From Enterovibrio sp. JCM 19048 (GTDB lineage: Bacteria; Pseudomonadota; Gammaproteobacteria; Enterobacterales; Vibrionaceae), in the NCBI GenBank assembly GCA_001310415.1, contig BAXE01000008.1, forward strand, positions 115,371 to 179,370: a DNA stretch of 64,000 nt. The letters are read 5' to 3'. Under the pieces are notes generated by a model. It was not told the origin of the DNA. It did no database searches and was given only the letters and a program-made list of their open reading frames with translations. Below, one piece after another: positions 43,301-53,111 of this stretch. Position 1 is the stretch's first letter; the number at the start of each line of letters is the position of its first letter. The translations under genes and the position numbers were made by a program.

Positions 43301-43908
43301 AAGCAATAGCTATTCTAGGTGCTGGCGGACATGGGAAAGTTGTCGCTGATCTTGCTTCATTAAATGGGTTCACAAGAATCGATTTCTTTGATGACAAAAC
43401 AAAACGAGGAACAATGATTGGTCCTTGGTCTGTTGTCGGTACAGTGGATGACGCATTCAGCCAACAAAGCACATATCACAGCTTGATAGTGGGTGTCGGC
43501 GACAACAAGACAAGGGCCAAACTGTTGGAGCGAATTCCCACGCAGCAGCGTATTACCCTTATACATCCAACAGCAGTTGTCAGCCAATACGCGAGGGTAG
43601 GTGAGGGCGTTGTCGTGTTGGCTGGCGCTATCGTCAATACATTCGCGTCCGTTGGTAATGGTGTAATCATAAACAGCGGTGCGATTATAGAGCATGATTG
43701 TGAAATTAGAGATTACTGCCACATTTCGCCCGGGGCTGTTGTTGCTGGAAATGTAGTAGTAAGTGAATATAGTTGGATTGGCGCAAATTGTAGTATCAGA
43801 CAAGGAATAACCGTTGGGACAAATGCTATAACAGGGATGTCAGCGGTTGTCGTAAAAGACGTGGATGACAATTCAACCGTTATAGGATCGCCAGCGAAAA
43901 AGCAGTAA
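43297..43908 (+). CDS. Sugar O/N-acetyltransferase, PglD type
   Basis: An intact 203-residue NeuD/PglD family protein: N-terminal Rossmann part AIAILGAGGHGKVVADLA, then left-handed beta-helix repeats with the catalytic IIEHDCEIRDYCHISPGA. PglD acetylates the 4-amino group of UDP-4-amino-QuiNAc. It overlaps the transferase gene by 4 bases and precedes the aminotransferase by 12. Confidence 0.85.
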   Translation: MKAIAILGAGGHGKVVADLASLNGFTRIDFFDDKTKRGTMIGPWSVVGTVDDAFSQQSTYHSLIVGVGDNKTRAKLLERIPTQQRITLIHPTAVVSQYARVGEGVVVLAGAIVNTFASVGNGVIINSGAIIEHDCEIRDYCHISPGAVVAGNVVVSEYSWIGANCSIRQGITVGTNAITGMSAVVVKDVDDNSTVIGSPAKKQ

Positions 43909-43920
43909 TAAGGATGTTTA

Positions 43921-45097
43921 ATGTTAAATACTGGATTCTCTCCGTGGCCAAGCTATTCAGAGGAAGAGGCTGCGATAGTCGCAAACGTCCTTCTATCAAA
44001 CCAGGTGAACTACTGGACTGGCACACAGGGAAAAGCGTTTGAGGATGAATATGCTAACTGGTGCGGGACAAAGTACGCAGTAGCACTGAGTAACGGCACA
44101 GTAGCCCTTGAAGTTGCGTTAAAAGCGTTAGGAATTGGTCCTGGTGATGAAGTGATAACCTCACCTCGTACCTTTATTGCGTCTGCTTCAGCAATCGTCG
44201 CTGTCGGTGCTAATCCGGTTTTTGCTGATGTCGAGCTCACCAACCAGAATATTTCTTCCCGGACGATATCGGATGTTATTACACCCGCGACTAAGGCAAT
44301 TATTGTTGTTCATCTTGCTGGTTTACCCGCAGAGATGGATGAGATTCTTCAGCTAGCGGCGGAACATAATCTTTATGTTATCGAAGACTGTGCTCAAGCC
44401 CATGGCGCTCAGTACAAAGGCAAGTCGGTCGGATCTATTGGTGATATTGGCTGTTGGTCTTTCTGCCAAGATAAGATCATCACAACTGCTGGCGAAGGCG
44501 GCATGGTCACGACCAACAACAAGGCCATTTATGACTTCATATGGTCTTATAAAGATCATGGGAAAAATCCAGACAAAGTGTTCGACCTCCCAAAACCGAA
44601 TGGTCAGTTTCGCTGGCTCCATGACAGTTTCGGCTCGAACTACCGCATGACAGAAATTCAGGCAGCAATTGGCCGCTATCAACTCACCCAACTTGAAAGC
44701 TGGAGTCAGACCCGACGCGCGTATATGTCTAGGTATGATGCGGTAATCGACAAGTTTTCCTTCTTGAAAAAATTGGTTACGCCCTCGCATTCAAAACATG
44801 CCGGCTATAAATACTATTTTTCGTAAGTGAAACTGCCGGTGAAGGCTGAGAGATAGAATATTGGAAAGCCTTAAGGATGCTGGAGTGCCTGCGCAACAAG
44901 GAAGTTGCAGTGAAATATACTTAGAACAAGCATTTGGCAATGAGTTAAGACCAAAATCCCGACTTAAAAATGCAGAGTTATTAGGTAAAACCTCAATTAT
45001 GCTTTTTGTCCATCCTACATTAAAAAACGAAGAGGTTGATAGGATTTGTTGTGCACTATACAGTGTGCTCGAATCTTATAAAAGCATAGTAAATTAA
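43921..45097 (+). CDS. PLP-dependent nucleotide-sugar aminotransferase, PglE type (two frame breaks)
   Basis: A DegT/DnrJ aminotransferase: YWTGTQGKAFEDEYANW, YVIEDCAQAHGAQYKG and PLP lysine in CWSFCQDKIITTAGEGG. It would convert UDP-4-keto-6-deoxy-GlcNAc to the 4-amino sugar. Single bases are missing near 44820 and 44848, after which RDRILESLKDAGVPAQQG follows. Restored length is 392 residues, against about 386 for PglE. The dehydratase that feeds it is encoded 3.7 kb downstream. Confidence 0.85.
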
Positions 45098-45142
45098 TAT
45101 ATAAAACGATCACTTAAAGGATTAAATAAGTCAGGCGTGTAA

Positions 45143-46096
45143 ATGGAAAAAATTACAATCGTCATACCTACCTACAATGAATCTATTGGTGCTAAATTGC
45201 TTTATGATGCACTGACTTCAACGCTGAATACCGAAGGCTTTAAATACGAATGCCTTTTTGTCGATGATGGCAGTGAGGATGATACTATCGAAGTCATCAA
45301 TTCCATCGATGAAAAGGAAGGGTTTACAATATCAACCCTTGAGCTGTCAAAAAACTATGGGCATCAGGTTGCTTTACGGGCAGGTTACCATGCAGCTGAT
45401 GGAGATGTTGTGATATGTATGGATGCTGATCTTCAGCACCCACCCGAAGTCGTCAATAAAATGCTCGAAAAATACAAAGACGGGTATGAAATAGTTTGTG
45501 GTATTCGAAATGACGCGCATTTAGAACAGTCATTTAAGAAGCGCACCTCTGAATCGTTTTACAAGGTCTGGAGTTGGCTGACTGGGGTGAGGTTGGAGCC
45601 GGGTAGTTCCGATTTTCGGCTTTTAAGCAGGCGGGTGCTCGATGAAATTAATGCATACCAAGAAAAATATCTTTTTATCAGAGGCTTAATTCCTCAAATT
45701 GGATATCAAAGCTATAGCCTTCATTACACCCCGAATGACAGAGAGTATGGGGAATCAAAATACAGCATAAGAAAAATGCTAAGCCTCTCGAAAAATGGGA
45801 TTCTCTGGGGGAGTATCAAACCGCTGCGTTTGGCATCAATCCTCGCGTTTGCTACCGCTATGGTGGCCGTATTATTCGGCTTGTATACAATTTTTACCTA
45901 CTTTTTTGGTGACGGTGTTGTCCCTGGGTGGGCATCTATTGTCTCTATCATTTCATTTGTCGGGTCATTGCAGTTGTTTGCTATTGGTATTGTCGGAGAA
46001 TACTTAGGACAGGTGTTACAAGAAGTTAGGGGTAGACCTTTGTACCATGTGAGATCGTTTAACCGAAAAATGATGAGTCTAATAGATGCTAAGTAA
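45143..46096 (+). CDS. GtrB/ArnC-like polyprenyl-phosphate glycosyltransferase
   Basis: An intact 317-residue GT2 enzyme: ITIVIPTYNESIGAKLLYDA, VDDGSEDDT, CMDADLQHPPE and two C-terminal helices (about 229-252 and 266-289). GtrB-type enzymes transfer a sugar from a nucleotide to undecaprenyl phosphate for later use outside the inner membrane. It is followed by a small SMR-like protein, a methyltransferase and a multi-pass protein, resembling a gtr glycosylation set. Confidence 0.85.
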   Translation: MEKITIVIPTYNESIGAKLLYDALTSTLNTEGFKYECLFVDDGSEDDTIEVINSIDEKEGFTISTLELSKNYGHQVALRAGYHAADGDVVICMDADLQHPPEVVNKMLEKYKDGYEIVCGIRNDAHLEQSFKKRTSESFYKVWSWLTGVRLEPGSSDFRLLSRRVLDEINAYQEKYLFIRGLIPQIGYQSYSLHYTPNDREYGESKYSIRKMLSLSKNGILWGSIKPLRLASILAFATAMVAVLFGLYTIFTYFFGDGVVPGWASIVSIISFVGSLQLFAIGIVGEYLGQVLQEVRGRPLYHVRSFNRKMMSLIDAK

Positions 46097-46415
46097 AGTG
46101 CTTATTTTTCTGTTCTATATAGCGTCTAGTTCTTTTGGACTGGTTTTTATCAAAAAATCCACCGGTGTTCTTTCGCTTCTTTTTATCGCGGGTAACTTTT
46201 TATACATTGTTGGCTACGTGATCTGGGTATCTGTAATACTCAAAATGTTGCCGCTTTCAACGGCATTTCCATTAGCCTCAGCAGGGCTTTTAATCGCATC
46301 ACAGATAGCCGGAAAAGTCGTTCTAGACGAAAAAGTGGATATCTATAATTTGATCGGTTGTAGTCTGATTATTTTGGGATTTATTGTTATTTTTAGTAAA
46401 GGTGACTTCCAATGA
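46086..46415 (+). CDS. SMR/EamA-type small membrane protein, possible lipid-linked sugar flippase
   Basis: An intact 109-residue protein with four short helices and the SMR pattern LPLSTAFPLASAGLLIASQIAG, similar in size to ArnE/ArnF that flip undecaprenyl-phosphate-aminoarabinose. It overlaps the GtrB-like gene by 11 bases and the methyltransferase gene by 4. By position it replaces the GtrA flippase of classical gtr operons. A multidrug exporter role is less likely in this context. Confidence 0.75.
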   Translation: MLSKVLIFLFYIASSSFGLVFIKKSTGVLSLLFIAGNFLYIVGYVIWVSVILKMLPLSTAFPLASAGLLIASQIAGKVVLDEKVDIYNLIGCSLIILGFIVIFSKGDFQ

Positions 46416-47191
46416 CCTCAAAGGTAGAAAAGCAAAGGGAACATTTCAACAGCATTGCTAAACAATACTTAAAGGGAAAGGAAGATCCTAGGTTTTTGAA
46501 GCTTCAGTCTCTGATTTGGAGTCGTGTAATAAAGTCACTTCCTGAAGAGTTGGCCAACAAAAGAATTTCTGTGTTGGAACCAATGTGTGGGTACACCGAA
46601 GGACTCAAAGTATTGAGCAGGACAGAGCTTGATATTCAATACAATGGTTTTGATTACAGTGAAGAAATTGTTAATCACCTTAATGCCACCTCTCCAGAGT
46701 TGAACGTTTTCCACGGTGACGTCACTAAGTTTGAACCGAAAGAGAAATATGACGTCATCATTTTGATCGGTGGTCTGCATCACATCCCTAATTTTGCGGG
46801 TCAGGCTGTTCAAAATCTGTCACGTTGTTTAAACCCAAATGGTGTCTTTATTAACCTGGAACCGACGCACGGAAATCCACTTAGTAAATCTATCAGAGAG
46901 TATATCTACAAGAAAAATGAGATATTTGACCACGATACCGAAAGGGATTTTTCTGTTAGAGAGCTAGAGAGTTTCTTTGAAGAAGCAGGTTTGGAAAACC
47001 AGCTTAAGTTCTATCCTGGGCTGCTGGCATATGTTCTTTATTATAATCCGTATGCGTTTCCGCTGCTGAATAAAGGCAGTGAAAAAACAGTTGAAACTAT
47101 TTTTAATTGTGAAAAAGTGTTCTACGAGAGCTTCATAGGTCGGGCGTTGTCTTTTTGTACATTGACAGTGTGGAGAAAGCCAGTTGAATAG
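46412..47191 (+). CDS. SAM-dependent class I methyltransferase
   Basis: An intact 259-residue protein with the SAM-binding motif ISVLEPMCGYTEGLKVL, the acidic FHGDVTKFEPKEKYDVIILIGGLHHIPN and a C-terminal region typical of sugar or lipid methyltransferases. It probably methylates a sugar of the polymer or of the GtrB-linked branch; substrate unknown. It is coupled on both sides (4-base and 8-base overlaps). Confidence 0.75.
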   Translation: MTSKVEKQREHFNSIAKQYLKGKEDPRFLKLQSLIWSRVIKSLPEELANKRISVLEPMCGYTEGLKVLSRTELDIQYNGFDYSEEIVNHLNATSPELNVFHGDVTKFEPKEKYDVIILIGGLHHIPNFAGQAVQNLSRCLNPNGVFINLEPTHGNPLSKSIREYIYKKNEIFDHDTERDFSVRELESFFEEAGLENQLKFYPGLLAYVLYYNPYAFPLLNKGSEKTVETIFNCEKVFYESFIGRALSFCTLTVWRKPVE

Positions 47192-48681
47192 TTTCTTCAA
47201 TGTGAAAAGCCCATCTGTAAAGTGGGTTGTGTTCATTCTCTCCGGTATCATTTTTTGTTCTTCGCTCTTTATGTTGAGTGCTATCAGTCAGGATAATTTG
47301 AAGTACTCAAGAAAAGACGCGACTGGATTCAAACCTCATCAGGCCACGCAGTTCTTTTATTTTTACAAGAACCTATCACTGTTTCCGTTGGCGGTAGAAA
47401 AGAAAGAGTTGAGCAAGCTAAAGGATAGCCCAGCGGATGCCAGAAGTTATATAAAGAAGAACCCTGAAGACCTTCGGATGGAGATTAAGCACTGGTATAG
47501 ATTCGGAGAGGCTGCCAGAATCTGGGCGCTCTATCCTGCCTATTTGTTGGGAGAACCTTTAGACAACCTCTCCCTCAAGCCCCTAAATATCATTGTTTTC
47601 TCTATTACCGCATTGGTACTGTTTTTAGCCAGTTATAAATTGGGTGGGGTTACTGTCGCAACACTCGGGACATCACTTTTCGTGTCATCCCCGTTTGTAC
47701 TTAGCGAAACATTTCTCATTGATAACATTTTTGCTATACAACCCATGTTGCATATCTTCGCAATCAGTTTGTTTGTAATTTTACATGGTGGGAAAAAACG
47801 CTATCTCCTGGCGGCGACGATGTTCATAGCGGCGTTGTCTGGCCTTTTCTCTGAAATCCGCGGGGAAAATATTACAGTTTTACTCGTTCCGGTAGTCTAT
47901 TGGCTGTTGGCCTTAAAGTGTTCAATAGGGCAAAAAGTACTTGTCTGCCTAGCGGTAGTTTTGGTCTTTGGCTCTGTAAAATCGTTAATTCGTTCTCACT
48001 TCAATGAAGCCTATGCACGCACTTATCAGATTGTTGACAGTGTTGGCGGTGCAACATTTGATGGTGGCAAAACAGGTCAGCATCCGATTTGGCATCCTTT
48101 ACTCGCCGGCCTCGGTGATTATGGACAAGACAAAGGCTTCTTGTGGTCAGACAGAGAAATATTCTACAGAGTGCTGGGTAAGGCTGGCTTTTCTGAGAAA
48201 GAGATAAGGGACGTAGGAAAAACGTACTACGACAGTGAGACTCAACATTACTACAAACGTCCAGAGACGCTTGGTAATTATTCCCGGTTAGCAAGAAATG
48301 AGTTTGTCTCGACAGTCGTTGCAGATCCTCTATGGTACGCAGGGATTCTGGTAAAAAGAGCATTTCGCATCGTTACAGATGTCCCGCCATTAACCTTCTA
48401 TTTTTCGAAAAAGGATAGCAGTCAGTTTCTATGTTATGGCGGCATTGTTGGTTGGAATTGGTTTTCTGGTGCGCGGAAAACATTACTTAAAAACTTTCAA
48501 TCGGCTTGATGCTTTTGCGGTTCTGGCTTCCTTATCGATGTCCGGGATAGCTTTGCTTATCCATACCGGCAAAGGAGCGACGTTTGGAACCATGATGCCT
48601 TTGGTGGTTGCTATTATTTTGCTCAGCAAATGCTTTCCAGGAAAAATGACAAAGCCAGATAGCTTGACGATAAGCAGTTAG
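47184..48681 (+). CDS. Multi-pass membrane protein, GT-C-like (one frame break)
   Basis: About 498 residues with eight or more helices, a large N-terminal periplasmic loop after the first helix and a second soluble loop (about 270-380, DSVGGATFDGGKTGQHPIWH). This is the layout of GT-C transferases that use lipid-linked donors, and the position after a GtrB-like gene supports a GtrC role. A T is extra near 48428 (CAGTTTCTATG, expected CAGTTCTATG), after which YVMAALLVGIGFLVRGK continues to 48681. No specific family is recognised. Confidence 0.62.
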
Positions 48682-48814
48682 CGTTTTTATGCGTAAAATC
48701 AAACTGTTTTGGCATTCAGTGTCCTTTTGTCCGTACTCATGGTCTACTCTTAAACTATGCCACTTTTCTTCCGTAAAGATGTCAACGGCGAACGACTGAG
48801 AACCCCTTCGTATT

Positions 48815-50762
48815 ATGAATCTCAATAAAATCTGGCGATTATCAAGACCAAAGAAGCGATTCCTGAGCGTAGCAATAGATGCTGTTTTTATCAGTTTGTC
48901 CTTCTACCTCGCATTTTGGGCTCGCTTGGGGCGCTCAATATCGCTTTCCGAGAGTAACTATATTTACATCCTTGGTGGCACAATATTGGTCACCATATAT
49001 GTCTTTACCAGGTTGGGCCTATACAGGGCTATCCTGCGTTACCTGACGTTTCATGCTCTCGCAGTCGTGAGTATCGGCACAGCGATATCCGCAGCAACCT
49101 TTGGGCTGTTGGCCTTTTACATAGACTCTTTTGTTCCAAGGTCTGTGCCGATTATCTATGGTTCATTTCTTTGTTTGTTGTGCGGTGGTTCCCGTCTTCT
49201 CGTCAGGGTTTTGCTGTCAGAGGTACTGAACAGAGGGCGGAAGAAAGTACTGATTTACGGTGCTGGCTCTGCAGGTAGGCAACTGGCACAAGCGATGAGG
49301 TCATCAGATACCCATAAAGTTGAGGCATTTGTTGATGAAGATGTCGCGATAAAAAATCCGTGATAATGGGTATTGCCGTTGAGGGAGTTGAAGCAATCCC
49401 GGATCTCGTGACGAAACATAAGGTGTCGCAGATCTTGCTCGCTATCCCCAGTGCCACAAGAGCCAAACGGAAGGAAATCATTAATTCTCTGGTTCATTTG
49501 CAAGCTGAGGTACTGACCGTTCCGGATCTCAAGGAGATTGTCGAAGGCCGAGCGAAAATTGACGAGTTAAAAGACGTCGAAATTGAGGATTTACTTGGAC
49601 GCGACCCTGTTGAACCAAAACGGGAGCTGCTTGAATCTAATATTACCGACAAAGTTGTTTTGGTCACGGGTGCCGGTGGTTCGATAGGTTCAGAGCTTTG
49701 CCGTCAGATCGCCAGCTTAAGACCAAAATCTCTGATCCTTTTCGATCTTTCTGAATATGGGCTCTACGCAATCGAAAGGGAAGTTAGGCAGATAGCCTGT
49801 GAGTCCTCATTCAAAATTGAGATTGTGCCCCTTCTTGGATCCGTGCAGCGTATTAACCGACTCTCTGTCATTTTCAAAAATTTCAAGGTTAATACTGTCT
49901 ATCATGCCGCAGCCTACAAGCACGTACCGCTGGTTGAGTACAACGTTGTTGAAGGTGTGCGCAACAACATATTTGGCACCTACTATGCGGCGAAAGCGGC
50001 GGTTGAAGCCGGTGTGGAATCTTTTGTACTTATCTCAACGGATAAAGCGGTGCGTCCAACCAATGTCATGGGTGCAACGAAGCGTATGGCAGAACTCGCA
50101 CTTCAGGCGTTGGCAGCTGAAGGGAAAGGGGCGCGTCAAACCAACTTTTCTATGGTTCGTTTTGGCAACGTGCTGGGGTCATCAGGGTCGGTGATTCCCT
50201 TGTTCAAACAGCAAATTTCAACGGGTGGGCCCGTTACCGTCACTCATCCCGACATTATCCGCTATTTTATGACAATTCCCGAAGCGGCCCAGTTGGTTAT
50301 ACAAGCCGGTGCCATGAGCCGGGGAGGGGATGTGTTTGTGCTTGATATGGGAGAACCGGTAAAGATTATTGATTTAGCGGTAAAACTCATCAAGCTTTCT
50401 GGCCTTGAAGTAAAGTCGGATGACAACCTATGGGGGATATAGAGATTGAGTTTTCCGGACTGAGACCGGGTGAAAAGCTGTTTGAAGAATTGCTGATAGG
50501 AGCAAGTGTAGAGGGAACATGTCATCCCAGGATCATGACCGCAAACGAAGTCAGTATGACGTTAAGCGAGTTTGAAGCCGTTTTGAGCGATTTGGATGAA
50601 GCCTGCCATAACTTTGAGCATGATGTTATCCGTAAAATCCTGACTGACCTACCAATAGGCTTCAAACCCCGCAATGGCATAGAAGATCTGGTATGGAATA
50701 GAATAAAAGAGCAGGGCGCTCTAAAAGTAAAATCGAACATCAGTTTAGTGGTTAAGCGATAG
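48815..50762 (+). CDS. UDP-GlcNAc 4,6-dehydratase, PglF/WbpM family (two frame breaks)
   Basis: A membrane-anchored SDR dehydratase making UDP-4-keto-6-deoxy-GlcNAc, the precursor for the PglE/PglD-like enzymes. Four N-terminal helices, a nucleotide-binding domain (VLIYGAGSAGRQLAQAM) and the catalytic domain (VLVTGAGGSIGSELCRQI, YHAAAYKHVPLVEYN, STDKAVRPTNVMGATKR) follow in order. An A is missing near 49357 and a base near 50432, before the conserved FSGLRPGEKLFEELL. Restored length is 649 residues, typical for the family. In many O-antigen loci it is the distal conserved gene. Confidence 0.92.
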
Positions 50763-50840
50763 TATTCATTACACTTTGATGCAGAGAGTAACAGCAATAG
50801 GCTGTGGTCTCGATTTGTTGCTAATTTACAGGAAGTAAAC

Positions 50841-52891
50841 TTGAAAAAGATTAACTACAGACCTCAATTGGATGGGTTGAGGGCTTTAAGTGTTTTAGCT
50901 GTAATAATTTACCACGCCAATCTCAATGTTTTCGGATTCTCTCTTTTTTCCGGTGGTTATTTGGGTGTGGATGTATTCTTCGTACTATCTGGATATCTGA
51001 TTACAAAAATATTAGTAGCATCAATATATAACGGTGATTTTAGCTTTGCTTCATTTTATATAGCGCGCATTAAGCGTATCGTTCCAGCACTATTTTTTGT
51101 CCTTCTTGTTAGTGCAATTGCAGCGTATTATGTTCTGTTGCCTCAAGAGTTTGAACTCTATGCAGAGTCACTAAAGTCATCGCTGCTATTTTACTCTAAC
51201 GTGCATTTTAGTGCTGAAGACGCATATGATGCAGCTGCGAGTATATATAAACCGTTGCTTCATACTTGGAGTTTGTCTCTAGAGTGGCAGTTCTATCTTA
51301 TTTTCCCTTTCTTTATCTATATACTCTATCTGATATCAAAAAACACCTTTTTTATTTCATGGTGGCGGGGTTTGGTCTTTCATTTTATTATGCAGTCTCC
51401 ACTGTCTCGACAGATTTAAATGCTGCTTTTTATTTGCTTCCCACTCGGGGGTGGGAACTTCTTGGTGGCGGCATTATAGCCATATTGGAGTTAAGTAAAA
51501 CAAAACTTGATAGTGGCAAGATAAATCCAACTTTGCACAAGTTTGTACCAACACTTTCAATTGTAATATTACTATTTTGTTTTTCTTTCATCGGTCACGA
51601 GTACCAGCATCCATCATGGATAACACTTGTCCCTGTTTTGTCAGTGATGTGTTATATCTATTTTCTGACAGCAGTGAACAGACTTATAAGATTTTTGCAT
51701 CAAAACAGGTTGTTTTTGTCGGTCTTATCTCCTACTCACTATACCTCTGGCACCAGCCATTGCTGGTTTTTTATAGATTTAATGTAAATGAATCTATTGG
51801 AATTGTTCCATTTTTAACTCTGCTGATTATAACGTTTTTTCTTTCTGTTCTGTCTTACTATCTGATAGAAAAGCCATTTAGGTCTCGACGATATAGATTA
51901 GTTAAGTGGATGGTACTGGTTCCTGTACTACCGTCATTATTATTTGTTGCACTCTATATAGAAGAAAACCAAGGTCTACCTAATAGACTTGGAGCACTAA
52001 AATCAATATTTTACTCAATGAATGACAGGAAAACGTTTAAAATTGATGGAAAGACCTGTCACGCAAAATCGTTAGCGCAATCTTGCTACACGGGAGAAAA
52101 AGATAAGAGCAAGGGTACAATACTATTGATTGGTGATAGTCATGCTGCAACCCTATCCAAAAATCTATATGAGCAGTCTATTGCTAGAGGGTACGGCTAC
52201 AGACAAATCACCCACGGGGTTGCATTGCCTTAAATACCGTTTTGATGTATCGCGAAAACGATGAAAAAACACATCAACAGAATACTGTCTGATCAATTCA
52301 AATCAGATATCTAATTTTATAGAAACTTCAAGTCATGAAAATTTGACGGTCGTGTACTTGACCAGACTCCCTCTTTACACCAGTGGGAAGCGGTTTGATA
52401 ACGGTGAGGGTGGAGTTGAAGCTGGTGATAAATATTGGGCAAAAGCTGCTGACCCATCTAAAAGCTTAAAATCTGCTGTTATTGAAGGTCTAGAAAGCTG
52501 GCTTGAGAATGGAGCGAAGCTTGTGTTGGTTTATCCAGTTCCGGAAGCCGGATGGAATGTAAAGTACGAAGCTCAAAGAGCATTGCAATCAACTCGTAGT
52601 CTTGCAGAGAAGCAAGTGATAATGAAGACCCTCGATTTATCAACGAGTTTTGATGCTTTTATGGAAAGAAGCGCAGCGGCCAGAGACATATTGGATAATG
52701 TAAAAGGTGACTTAATCCGAGTGTATCCGAGTGATACTTTTTGTGCGGATAAAAAGAGATGTGTTACGCATTCAACAGAAAAGCTCTACTACTACGATGA
52801 TGACCACCTATCTACACATGGCGCAAAGTTGGTAGTGGCAGACCTATTCAAGAAGTTGGATAGCGCTTCAAAATCACCAGATATGAATTAA
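50841..52891 (+). CDS. OafA-type acyltransferase 3 with C-terminal SGNH domain (four frame breaks)
   Basis: The N-terminal membrane domain starts YRPQLDGLRALSVLAVIIYH and has GGYLGVDVFFVLSGYLIT and HTWSLSLEWQFY; about ten helices follow. The C-terminal SGNH domain has LLIGDSHAATL and the catalytic DDHLSTHGA. Breaks near 51340, 51705, 52225 and 52290 separate the parts. About 684 residues. Such proteins O-acetylate surface sugars, the membrane part passing acetyl groups out to the SGNH domain. It is the last gene of the rightward operon. The SGNH first half (about 52240-52330) is the least certain stretch. Confidence 0.82.
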
Positions 52892-52894
52892 GTT

Positions 52895-52948
52895 AACCCA
52901 GACCAGCCCTCTGTATTTACAGGAAGAGTCATAGAGGGTTTCTGGGTT
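52895..52948 (+). terminator. Bipartite hairpin at the end of the sugar operon
   Basis: Outer arms AACCCAGA (52895-52902) and TCTGGGTT (52941-52948) and inner arms CCCTCT (52907-52912) and AGAGGG (52933-52938) enclose a 20-base loop. It begins 4 bases after the last stop. Only TTCTT follows, so its strength as an intrinsic terminator is uncertain. Confidence 0.5.
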
Positions 52949-52949
52949 T

Positions 52950-52992
52950 CTTGGTCCTGGGTCCTAGGGAAGAGCAAAAGCCTGGGTTTTGG
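52950..52992. repeat. Copy of the CCTNGG/GAAGAGC repeat family
   Basis: GGTCCTGGGTCCTAGGGAAG, AGAGC and then AAAAGCCTGGG match the units seen at 63391-63590 and, inverted, at 56820-56910. It directly precedes the heptamer array. Confidence 0.75.
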
Positions 52993-53013
52993 GATTTTAA
53001 TCTTCAGTCTTTC

Positions 53014-53111
53014 GTCTCCAGTCTCTGGTCTCTGGTCTCTGGTCTCTGGTCTCTGGTCTCTAGTCTCTAGTCTCTAGTCTCTAGTCTCCAATCTCCAGTC
53101 TCTAGCCTCTA
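53014..53111. repeat. Tandem heptamer array, fourteen GTCTCNN units
   Basis: Fourteen consecutive 7-base units: GTCTCCA, five GTCTCTG, four GTCTCTA, then GTCTCCA, ATCTCCA, GTCTCTA and GCCTCTA. Variants are grouped, as expected for expansion by slippage or unequal exchange. The array ends exactly at the stop codon (53109-53111) of the leftward ligase gene, whose last codons also look repeat-derived. Confidence 0.95.
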
